The notes under the pieces were generated by a model, which did not search any database, was not told the origin of the DNA, and saw only the letters and a list, made by a program, of their open reading frames with translations. The position numbers were made by a program, and so were the translations under genes. Below are positions 5,868-12,940 of a stretch of 20,480 nucleotides of DNA, in pieces. Positions within the stretch are counted from its first letter, which is position 1. The number at the start of each line of letters is the position of its first letter. Origin of the DNA: UBA6624 sp964517115 [NCBI: uncultured bacterium] (GTDB lineage: Bacteria > UBP7 > UBA6624); NCBI GenBank assembly GCA_964517115.1, contig CAZFBE010000007.1, positions 1 through 20,480 of the forward strand, in the 5' to 3' direction.

Positions 5868-7295
5868 ATGAGTAAATCAAAGAATCTCGGAGTTTCTTCA
5901 AGAGAAGAAAATTTATCTCAATGGTATACAGATACAGTCCTGAAAGCAGGCCTTGTTGACTATGCACCCGTAAGAGGGTCAATGGTTATCAAACCTCATG
6001 GTTACGCTATATGGGAAGAGATACAAAAAGAGTTAGATAAAAGATTTAAAGAAACAGGGCATCAAAATGCATACTTCCCTGTACTCATTCCAGAATCCTT
6101 CCTGAAAAAGGAAGCAGAGCATGTTGAAGGATTTGCTCCTGAGGTTGCCTGGGTTGAAACTGCCGGAAGTGAAAAACTTGAAGAGAGGCTTGCAATCAGG
6201 CCAACAAGCGAAGCAATAATTTGCCATATGTATTCAAAATGGATCAATGGCTACAGAGATCTTCCCGTCTTGATAAACCAATGGGCAAATGTTATGAGGT
6301 GGGAAAAAACAACAAGGCCTTTTTTGAGGACTACAGAATTTTTATGGCAAGAAGGACATACTGTTCACGCTACAAAAGAAGAAGCCATGGAAGAAACGCT
6401 ATCAATACTTGAAATATACAGAAGTACAGTTGAGGGTCTTTTGGCAGTGCCTTTGGTTTATGGAAAAAAATCAGAATCAGAAAAATTTGCAGGGGCTGTC
6501 GAAACGCACACTATCGAAACAATACTTCCAGATGGACAAGCCTTGCAAATGGGAACGAGCCATTATCTAGGAACTAATTTTGCAAAAGCCTTTGACATAT
6601 GGTTCCAGGACAAGGATGAAAAAAGAAAACATCCCCATCAAACATCCTGGGGTGTCTCAACAAGGTTGATTGGAGGGCTTGTTTTAACTCATGGAGATGA
6701 CAAAGGCCTAATACTCCCTCCAAAAGTCTCACCTGTCCAAATAGTAATCATCCCAATTGCTGCAGACAAAAATGAAAAAGTAAATGAGACAGGCGAAGAG
6801 CTATTCAAAACACTTTCCAAGAAAGGCTTCAGAACAACTTATGACAATAGGGAGAACTTAAGGCCTGGTTTCAAGTTTAATGACTGGGAACTAAAAGGTG
6901 TCCCTATAAGGATTGAAATCGGACCAAGAGATGTTGAGGAAAACTCATGTGTCATAGCAAGAAGGGATGATGGAAGCAAAAAAAAGATCAATACTGAAGA
7001 TGTTTTTGAGGTTTGCAAATTCCTGATAGAAGATATCCAAAAATGCCTTTTGGAAAATGCAAAAAAGAAAATGGACAGCAGGATTACAGAGGGAGACAAG
7101 ATTGATGAAATCAAAAATGCAATTGATTCCAAGCTAGCAATATGGATTCCCTGGAATCCAGAAAACAAAGAACTTGAAGCAGAGATAAAAGAAAAAACGA
7201 AAGCAACAATAAGATGTTTCAAAAAATCAGATGAGTCAATTGCAGCAGATGGTTCGAAAACAAAAATAAAAGCATTATTCTCAAGAGCTTGGTAA
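5868..7295 (+). CDS. proS: Prolyl-tRNA synthetase, archaeal/eukaryotic type
   Basis: This class II synthetase charges tRNA-Pro. At 475 aa, without the editing insertion of the long bacterial form, it belongs to the short archaeal/eukaryotic-like type found in some bacteria. Motif 1 region GLVDYAPVRGSMVIKPHGYAIWEEI, written here only in part, is at about 28-53. Motif 2 is FLRTTEFLWQEGHT (about 152-165) and motif 3 TRLIGGLVLTHGDDKGL (about 267-283). An anticodon-binding domain follows from about 290, with the C-terminal domain typical of this type after about 400. In that last domain the usual four zinc-binding Cys are absent and the chain ends in RAW rather than the usual terminal Tyr. It lies 4 nt after folP, and its TAA overlaps the next start. 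Confidence 0.94.
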   Translation: MSKSKNLGVSSREENLSQWYTDTVLKAGLVDYAPVRGSMVIKPHGYAIWEEIQKELDKRFKETGHQNAYFPVLIPESFLKKEAEHVEGFAPEVAWVETAGSEKLEERLAIRPTSEAIICHMYSKWINGYRDLPVLINQWANVMRWEKTTRPFLRTTEFLWQEGHTVHATKEEAMEETLSILEIYRSTVEGLLAVPLVYGKKSESEKFAGAVETHTIETILPDGQALQMGTSHYLGTNFAKAFDIWFQDKDEKRKHPHQTSWGVSTRLIGGLVLTHGDDKGLILPPKVSPVQIVIIPIAADKNEKVNETGEELFKTLSKKGFRTTYDNRENLRPGFKFNDWELKGVPIRIEIGPRDVEENSCVIARRDDGSKKKINTEDVFEVCKFLIEDIQKCLLENAKKKMDSRITEGDKIDEIKNAIDSKLAIWIPWNPENKELEAEIKEKTKATIRCFKKSDESIAADGSKTKIKALFSRAW

Positions 7296-9265
7296 TGGCT
7301 AAAAAAAATCTAAAAAACTTTTCTCCAAAAGACGTAAAGAAAATAATCCATGTATCAAACCCCGTAATAAACCCAAACAAGGAAACTGTCTGTTATGTTT
7401 TGAAAAAAGCAAACAAAAAAACAAAGAAAAACTCTTGGGATTCTGAGATAAAAATAACGGACTTAAGTACATTCAAGAATAAAACAGTTTCTTCTAAGGA
7501 TTTTGATGCTTTTTCTCCAAAATGGTCTCCCGATGGGAAGACTCTCGCATTTCTCTCAAAAAGGACAAAAGACAAAAAATATCAAATTTATTTTTTAGAT
7601 ATGGGCGGAGGTGAAGCACAGAGATTTACAAAAGAAAAAAATGGTGTAAACTCTTTTGATTTTTCTCCAGATGGGAAATCAGTTGTCTTTACTTCTTCTC
7701 ACGATCCTGAAAAATCAAAATACAAAGAATCTTTTGCGGAAGATGTGGAAGTAATCGAAACAGCTTTTTGGAGGCTTAATGGACAAGGCTCATTCCTAAG
7801 AAAAAGAAACCACCTTTTCGTACAGAAAATCAAGGGAAAAAAATCAAAAAAAATAACTTCTGGAAATTGGAGTGTTGGTTCTTGGAATGCACAAAATGAC
7901 AAAATACTTTATTCACGAACTCCAAATCCAGAAAGCAATATGGGTCAAGCAATGCGTTCAGAACTTTATTCAGTACCCATCCAGGGTGGAAAAGAAACCA
8001 AGATTACATCATTTGGTAAAAGTGTCTATCATCCTGTTTTTGTAAAAAATGAAATTTATGTACTTGCAAATGACATGAAAAAATCATGGGCCTCCAATGA
8101 CGGATTGTATAAAGTTCAAAAGGACAAAAAGCTCAAAAAAATAACAACCGGCTTTGAATTTGGAATAGGAGATTCGATGAACTGCGATACAAAATTTCCC
8201 TCTGAAAGTGATATTTGGATTTCTGAAAAATCAGAGAAAGCAAGATTTGCTGCAACCGTCAAAGATTCCATAAGGCTTGTTGAATTTAACATTAAGAAAA
8301 ACTCCTGGAAATACATTTCCGATTCAACATATTCAATAATTGGATATTCTGAATCAAAAGACGGGAAAGCTCGAGTTGAACTCAGAACCTCCCCCACCTC
8401 ATTTCCCGAATTATGGCTTGTGCAAGATGAGAAGAAAGCAGTAAAGATAACAAGCTACAACGACTCTCTTGTAAGCAAAAGAAGATTTTTCAAACCAGAA
8501 AAAATGACCTTTAAGGCATCTGATAAAACCCTGGTTGATGCTTGGGTGATTAAGCCAAGGCTAACCCACAAGAAAAAAGTTCCGGCAATATTAGAAATAC
8601 ATGGGGGGCCAAAAACAGTTTATGGGAACGCCCTAATGCTTGAATTCCAAATGCTTGCTGGGGAAGGTTTTGCTGTAATATACGGCAACCCTAGAGGGTC
8701 TGACGGATATGGTGTTGATTGGGCTCACAATGTCTTTGGCAATTATGGAGAGAGAGACTACGAAGACCTTATTGAGTCAGTTGAAGAAAGTTTAAAAAAA
8801 TATAAACAAATTGACAGAAAGAGGCTCGGGGTTTGTGGAGGTTCCTATGGTGGTTTTATGACAAATTGGATAATAGGACATACCGACATGTTCAAAGCCG
8901 CAGTCACACAGAGAGGAATATCTAATTTTTCATCATTTTTTGGAACCAGTGATATCGGTTATTTTTTTGGAGCTGAGCAAATAGGGAAAACCCCTTGGGA
9001 AAACCCTCAAGCATATATAGAAAAAAGCCCTATAACATACGTCAAGAACATGAAGGCTTCAACCCTGATCATACATAGTGAACAGGACCTAAGATGCCCG
9101 ATAGAACAGGCAGAACAGCTATTTATTGCCCTGAAAATGCTTGGACAAAAAGTTTCATTTGCACGTTTTCCAAATGAAACACATGAATTATCGAGATCAG
9201 GGTCACCAAACAGGAAAATGGAAAGATTAAGACTCCTTATAAACTGGTTCAAAAACAACCTATGA
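7295..9265 (+). CDS. S9-family serine peptidase (acylaminoacyl/dipeptidyl peptidase-like)
   Basis: The protein has 656 aa from ATG 7295, which overlaps the proS stop (TAATG); a TTG two codons earlier is less likely. An N-terminal propeller shows PD40/TolB-like blades such as AFSPKWSPDGKTLAFLSKR and FDFSPDGKSVVFTSSH. The C-terminal alpha/beta-hydrolase domain from about residue 420 has ILEIHGGP for the oxyanion region, nucleophile Ser517 in GGSYGGF, Asp598 in SEQDLRCP and His630 in NETHELSR. This set is complete for a prolyl-oligopeptidase clan enzyme of the S9C type, which cleaves short or N-blocked peptides with access limited by the propeller. There is no signal peptide, so it is probably cytoplasmic peptide recycling. 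It is unrelated in pathway to its neighbours, and its TGA overlaps thiS. Confidence 0.93.
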   Translation: MAKKNLKNFSPKDVKKIIHVSNPVINPNKETVCYVLKKANKKTKKNSWDSEIKITDLSTFKNKTVSSKDFDAFSPKWSPDGKTLAFLSKRTKDKKYQIYFLDMGGGEAQRFTKEKNGVNSFDFSPDGKSVVFTSSHDPEKSKYKESFAEDVEVIETAFWRLNGQGSFLRKRNHLFVQKIKGKKSKKITSGNWSVGSWNAQNDKILYSRTPNPESNMGQAMRSELYSVPIQGGKETKITSFGKSVYHPVFVKNEIYVLANDMKKSWASNDGLYKVQKDKKLKKITTGFEFGIGDSMNCDTKFPSESDIWISEKSEKARFAATVKDSIRLVEFNIKKNSWKYISDSTYSIIGYSESKDGKARVELRTSPTSFPELWLVQDEKKAVKITSYNDSLVSKRRFFKPEKMTFKASDKTLVDAWVIKPRLTHKKKVPAILEIHGGPKTVYGNALMLEFQMLAGEGFAVIYGNPRGSDGYGVDWAHNVFGNYGERDYEDLIESVEESLKKYKQIDRKRLGVCGGSYGGFMTNWIIGHTDMFKAAVTQRGISNFSSFFGTSDIGYFFGAEQIGKTPWENPQAYIEKSPITYVKNMKASTLIIHSEQDLRCPIEQAEQLFIALKMLGQKVSFARFPNETHELSRSGSPNRKMERLRLLINWFKNNL

Positions 9266-9459
9266 AAATAAAGGTTAATGGAGAATTCCAAGACTTCCAG
9301 GGAGGAACGGTGAATGAACTGTTGCGACAAATGAAGATATCTCCAGACTTTGTTGCAGTTGCTTTAAACAGGAAGATAGTACATCGTCACGAAAGAGACT
9401 CGATAGATCTTGAAGATGGAGATATTTTGGAACTTGTAAAAGCTGCACCAGGAGGATAG
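9262..9459 (+). CDS. thiS: Sulfur carrier protein ThiS
   Basis: ThiS is the small ubiquitin-like protein whose C-terminal Gly-Gly is adenylated and converted to a thiocarboxylate, donating sulfur for the thiazole of thiamine. The 65-aa product begins MKIKVNGE, has the VAVALNRKIVHR strand and the DGDILELVKAAPGG ending with the required terminal Gly-Gly. Its ATG overlaps the peptidase TGA (ATGA), and its TAG is immediately followed by the thiG ATG. The activating enzyme ThiF is not in the window. Confidence 0.95.
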   Translation: MKIKVNGEFQDFQGGTVNELLRQMKISPDFVAVALNRKIVHRHERDSIDLEDGDILELVKAAPGG

Positions 9460-10230
9460 ATGCTAGAAGTAGGACCATTTAAATTTAAATCAAAACTAGT
9501 TCTTGGAACAGGAAAATATGAAAGTTTTGAAATCATGAAAGAAGCCTTGGAGGTAAGTGGTACTGACTTGGTGACTGTTGCGATAAGAAGGATTGACATG
9601 AATGCCCCTCAAGGGAAAGGGTTGTTGGATTTTTTAGACTTAAACAAATATAAACTTTTGCCAAATACTGCAGGATGCTTCAATGTGGAAGATGCAATGC
9701 TGACAGCAAGACTTGCTAGAGAAGCGCTAAATACAAACTTAATAAAATTAGAGGTAATTGGAGATAAATTCAGTCTATGGCCAGATATGGAGCAAACACT
9801 AGAAGCAGCAAAAATGCTAATCGATGAAGGTTTTGTTGTAATGCCTTATTGTGGCCCTGACCCAGTAGGCGCAAAGAAGCTTCAGGAGATGGGATGCCAT
9901 GCGGTCATGCCTCTAGCATCACCGATTGGAAGCGGCTTGGGGATACAGGATAGAGAAACTCTCTCAATAGTTAGGAAGGCAATAACAAAGGTTCCAATGA
10001 TTGTTGATGCAGGAGTCGGAACAGCAAGCGATGCAGCCGTCGCAATGGAATTAGGTGCAGATGGAGTTCTTATGAACACTGCGATAGCAGAAGCCAAGGA
10101 TCCCGTTCGTATGGCTGAAGCCATGAAATACTCGGTAATGGCTGGAGAAATCGCATTCAAAGCAGGAAGGATGCCAAAAAAATTCGCTGCTGACCCTTCA
10201 AGCCCTACAAAAGGCGTCCCTGGAAGTTGA
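9460..10230 (+). CDS. thiG: Thiazole synthase ThiG
   Basis: ThiG builds the thiazole phosphate of thiamine from 1-deoxyxylulose 5-phosphate, dehydroglycine and ThiS-thiocarboxylate. The 256-aa product shows FKSKLVLGTGKY at the start, LLPNTAGCFNVEDAM, the Schiff-base Lys96 in LIKLEVIGD, YCGPDPVGAKKLQEMGC, PLASPIGSGLGI, VDAGVGTASDAAVAMELGAD and VLMNTAIAEAKDP. All hallmark motifs of this TIM-barrel family are intact. The gene begins directly after the thiS stop and its TGA overlaps the next TTG start, so the three thiazole genes should be translated together. No TPP riboswitch is expected or seen this far inside the operon. Confidence 0.97.
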   Translation: MLEVGPFKFKSKLVLGTGKYESFEIMKEALEVSGTDLVTVAIRRIDMNAPQGKGLLDFLDLNKYKLLPNTAGCFNVEDAMLTARLAREALNTNLIKLEVIGDKFSLWPDMEQTLEAAKMLIDEGFVVMPYCGPDPVGAKKLQEMGCHAVMPLASPIGSGLGIQDRETLSIVRKAITKVPMIVDAGVGTASDAAVAMELGADGVLMNTAIAEAKDPVRMAEAMKYSVMAGEIAFKAGRMPKKFAADPSSPTKGVPGS

Positions 10231-10784
10231 AACCTTTTAAAGTAATTGGAATCACTCCCTCCCTAGACAAAATTAGCTTTAAAAAAATAGAGAATGCATA
10301 CCTTGAAGGAATGAAGTGTCTTCAGGTAAGAGACAAAACTCTAGGAACAAATAAAGTTATCAAGATTTCAAAAAACATAAGAAAGGAATTCCCAAATTTA
10401 TTCCTAATACTTAATGGCCACCCTTTAATCGCTTCTGATATTGGCTTTGATGGAGTTCATCTTCCAGACAAAAACCCCTCTCAGGAATGGCTTGAAAGCT
10501 GTAAAAAAAACAAAAAGTTATTCCTCTCAACATCAGTTCATAATTTAGAGTCGTTAAAAAGGCTAAAAACACTTGAATTCAATGCAATACTGATTTCTCA
10601 AATAAAAAACCCAATTTCAAAAAAAACCAACCTTAAACCTCTGGGATGGAGTGGATTCGAATCCATAGCACAAAAAACAAAAGTTCCTGCATATGGATTA
10701 GGAGGCTTGAAAATGAATGACCTAAAAGAGGCAAAAGAGCATGGGGCTGAAGGCATAGCCATGAGTGGTTATTTTTTTAAATAG
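10227..10784 (+). CDS. tenI: TenI/ThiE-family protein, probably thiazole tautomerase-like
   Basis: This 185-aa TIM-barrel protein is of the thiamine-phosphate synthase/TenI superfamily. It has CLQVRDKTL (the Q-x-R-x-K motif), FDGVHLPDK, and AYGLGGLKMNDLKEAKEHGA for phosphate binding. TenI aromatises the ThiG product, whereas ThiE joins thiazole and pyrimidine. Two points favour TenI. SVHNLE carries His105 at the place of the TenI catalytic His. The ThiE metal-binding N-D-(R/D) loop is replaced by NGHPLIA, and the Thr-rich phosphate loop of ThiE is not evident. It also resembles the TenI half of MutT-TenI fusions (PLGWSGF). The start is a TTG overlapping the thiG stop. It ends the operon, 1 bp from the stop of the converging regulator gene. 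Confidence 0.8.
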   Translation: MKPFKVIGITPSLDKISFKKIENAYLEGMKCLQVRDKTLGTNKVIKISKNIRKEFPNLFLILNGHPLIASDIGFDGVHLPDKNPSQEWLESCKKNKKLFLSTSVHNLESLKRLKTLEFNAILISQIKNPISKKTNLKPLGWSGFESIAQKTKVPAYGLGGLKMNDLKEAKEHGAEGIAMSGYFFK

Positions 10785-10785
10785 A

Positions 10786-11259
10786 TTAGCCTTGCAGGGG
10801 CTTCCAAACATAAAGCACTTTTAAAAATGGTTTTTGTTTATCGGAGTTAATCATTGTCACTTGTTCATCAAGGTCAGGAGGGGCCTCATTTCCTTCCAAT
10901 ATAACAAGAACCTTTTTACCTTCAGAATCCTGCGGATCGACAGACCTTAAAGTCAAACCATTGCCTGAAGAATACCTTCTTATTCTGCTTATTGGGTTTT
11001 TCCATTCTCTAACCCACTCTCCAAAAAGATCTATCAAGGGGTCATTTTGCTTAAGGCTAACAACAACCTTCCTTCCAACCCTCCTATGAACAATTACCCC
11101 AATCTCTTCTAACATTCTCAATTCTCTAGAAACATTTGTGCTATGGCCATTGACAATTCCTGAGAGTTTCCTAACATGATAATCCTGATTAGGATTTGAA
11201 AATATCTCGAGGAGAATGTCAGCTCTTAACTTTGATCCAAATATCTTCTTTAAAGACAT
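10786..11259 (-). CDS. Winged-helix transcriptional regulator
   Basis: This 157-aa protein begins MSLKKIFGSKLRADILLEIF, a typical opening of ArsR-like or nucleotidyltransferase-linked winged helices. The recognition region is about residues 22-65 (NQDYHVRKLSGIVNGHSTNVSRELRMLEEIGVI), quoted here only to show the helix-turn-helix position. A wing (HRRVGRKVVVSLKQNDPLI) follows. The C-terminal 70 residues carry no recognised ligand domain and lack the metal-binding Cys of ArsR sensors. A longer frame from a TTG at 11346 would run through the operator repeats; the ATG at 11259 fits the fold better. Three operator-like sites lie directly upstream, the nearest 4 nt from the ATG, which suggests autoregulation. 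It follows the RocB-like gene by 99 nt and converges on the TenI-like gene. Confidence 0.82.
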   Translation of the reverse strand: MSLKKIFGSKLRADILLEIFSNPNQDYHVRKLSGIVNGHSTNVSRELRMLEEIGVIVHRRVGRKVVVSLKQNDPLIDLFGEWVREWKNPISRIRRYSSGNGLTLRSVDPQDSEGKKVLVILEGNEAPPDLDEQVTMINSDKQKPFLKVLYVWKPLQG

Positions 11260-11263
11260 AATA

Positions 11264-11279
11264 GGATATATTTTACTCC
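11264..11279 (-). promoter_or_regulatory. Operator-like site 3 (nearest to the regulator start)
   Basis: On the minus strand it reads GGAGTAAAATATATCC, a 16-bp imperfect inverted repeat (GAGTA ... TATcC). It is the third of three related sites at 30-bp steps and lies 4 nt from the regulator ATG. A -10-like TAAAAT (11270-11275) is inside it, so binding here would block transcription. Confidence 0.55.
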
Positions 11280-11293
11280 AAAAATAGCATTTA

Positions 11294-11309
11294 GAGTAAA
11301 TTTCATTCC
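11294..11309 (-). promoter_or_regulatory. Operator-like site 2
   Basis: On the minus strand it reads GGAATGAAATTTACTC. The right half TTTACTC matches the other sites, and the left half is degenerate. It begins exactly 30 bp from both site 1 and site 3. Confidence 0.5.
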
Positions 11310-11323
11310 AAAAAAAAGACAAA

Positions 11324-11339
11324 GAGTATTTTTTACTCC
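11324..11339 (-). promoter_or_regulatory. Operator-like site 1 (most symmetric)
   Basis: On the minus strand it reads GGAGTAAAAAATACTC, containing the perfect 5-5-5 palindrome GAGTA-AAAAA-TACTC. As the best of the three sites it is the likeliest high-affinity contact for the winged-helix dimer encoded downstream. Confidence 0.55.
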
Positions 11340-11358
11340 GAATCAAGAAGGTGGGTAG

Positions 11359-12930
11359 TTAAGAACTAGATATTTCTTTAATAAAGCTCGATAACGTAAA
11401 AGGAACCCTTTCAAGTATGTCTGACCTTAGGACCCTTTCTTCGTGTGTTGCAGAGCCATAGCTTAAAGGGCCGATATTTACATAAGGCACCTTGGAAGTG
11501 CCTAGCCCCTTTGAAGATGAAAGCTTTAAGGGTTGTTGCGGGGTGAACTCTATCCAGTGTTCTCTATTCGCTGGAATCAAACACAGGTCAGAAACATTTT
11601 CATAAAAAGGTTTCTTCTCAAATTCAACTTCAAATTTCTTATCAGCTTTCTTCAATGCCTTATCCAAAGATTTTTCAAAATTGCTCTTCTTTGAAGTTAC
11701 CCAGGAGTAACTTGGATAAAAAGGAGGAATCATACTGACGATACACCAAGGAGACTTAACTCTTTTGTAAAGAGCGCTTGCAAGAAATTTTTCCCGACAC
11801 AGTTTTCTTAAGTTTTGGCCAGGAGGAACAATGTAAGGCTTTTCAACTAACTCAAGTGGATCAAGCATCAAAACATCCGTTTTTTTAAATCCAAACTTTT
11901 TTGCTCTACGAGCAATAGTTTTCTGAATAGACTCAGAAACTTTCTCTTTTATAACTTCCAAAACCTCTTTCGGTTTTTTGAAAGTTGGAACATGCAAGAA
12001 ACCCCAAAACTCTCCTGGAACTTGTGTATTGTAAGAATCTTTTAAATCCCTAGCTGAAAGAAATAAAGAGTTTGGAGTTTTTTCGCCTCCTTTTTCCTCT
12101 ACTAGATAATCAGCTGAATCTAACTCGCTAACAATATCTGACCCTACTGCAAGAGCTGAAGGGAAACCTTCATTTGATGAGACTGTTCCTGTAGGACCTC
12201 GATAATAAACACAAACTAAAGCTTTTCCAAGCATGGACATGTGGACATCTCTTTTCTGATTCTCACCAGAAGGCTCCCATGGTTCAACACCAACCATGCC
12301 AATAATGCTCATTTTTCTTTTCCTAACCTCTTGTCCCAATTTTGGCAATGCACTCTTTATACCTTCGGAATCACCATGTTTATCAGGAGATATGAGAAGA
12401 ATCAAACTTGCATCTTCATCCTCCCAAGCAAGCAAAGTTTCGATAAGGACGGCAAGACTCCCTTTCATGTCTGAAGTCCCCCTCCCCCATATCCAATCTT
12501 TTGTTTTTGCATGTTTTGTAGCCAATTTTGACAAAGGGTCTCTGTTGTCCATCTGTCCAGCTTTTTTAGATTCTTTGATTTCAATATTTAAACTTTTTAT
12601 AAGTTTTTCTGGATTGGTTGAAACTGGCTCTAAATAAGAATAATCTGAAGTTCCAACAGTGTCAACATTTCCAACAAAAAGTAAAGCGTTTTTGTTTTTC
12701 CCTTTTTTAACTAATGCTATTGACCTTTTGTTCTCAGGAAAATTATCAATTTTTTCAACCGGGTATTCATACGACAGAACATCAATAGATCCATTTGATT
12801 TCCTATTTACATAAGATTCTATGAAATCAAGAACATCATCCTCTCCATAAGACCCTGTTGGACTTTGTATCTCAACCAAGTCATTAATTAGATTTAATAT
12901 CTTGTTTGGATCAGCTATTGGAATTGGCAT
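11359..12930 (-). CDS. RocB-like M20-family protein with altered metal site
   Basis: The 523-aa product matches the M20 peptidase superfamily, closest by eye to RocB of arginine catabolism. NALLFVGNVDTVGTSDY is at about residues 81-97, WIWGRGTSDMKGS at 147-158, ILLISPDKHGDSEG at 177-190 and GVEPWEPSG near 210. In active M20 enzymes the first motif is H-x-D and the third contains Glu-Glu, which act as metal ligand and general base. Here they are Asn88 and Lys184-His185, although Asp90 and Asp154 are kept. This predicts loss or change of metallopeptidase activity. The start is ATG 12930, ten nt after the mutase stop; a longer frame from 13026 would overlap the mutase by 86 bases. It is probably co-transcribed with the mutase. 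There is no signal peptide. Confidence 0.82.
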   Translation of the reverse strand: MPIPIADPNKILNLINDLVEIQSPTGSYGEDDVLDFIESYVNRKSNGSIDVLSYEYPVEKIDNFPENKRSIALVKKGKNKNALLFVGNVDTVGTSDYSYLEPVSTNPEKLIKSLNIEIKESKKAGQMDNRDPLSKLATKHAKTKDWIWGRGTSDMKGSLAVLIETLLAWEDEDASLILLISPDKHGDSEGIKSALPKLGQEVRKRKMSIIGMVGVEPWEPSGENQKRDVHMSMLGKALVCVYYRGPTGTVSSNEGFPSALAVGSDIVSELDSADYLVEEKGGEKTPNSLFLSARDLKDSYNTQVPGEFWGFLHVPTFKKPKEVLEVIKEKVSESIQKTIARRAKKFGFKKTDVLMLDPLELVEKPYIVPPGQNLRKLCREKFLASALYKRVKSPWCIVSMIPPFYPSYSWVTSKKSNFEKSLDKALKKADKKFEVEFEKKPFYENVSDLCLIPANREHWIEFTPQQPLKLSSSKGLGTSKVPYVNIGPLSYGSATHEERVLRSDILERVPFTLSSFIKEISSS

Positions 12931-12940
12931 AAGGTAGATT

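Noticed and set aside
9240-9470. TPP riboswitch before thiS
   Set aside because: thiS overlaps the peptidase stop and there is no untranslated space for an aptamer; the operon promoter lies before purM, where the leader is too short.
12241-12637. Overlapping plus-strand frames opposite the RocB-like gene
   Set aside because: They are shadow frames of a well-supported minus-strand gene with no family motifs.
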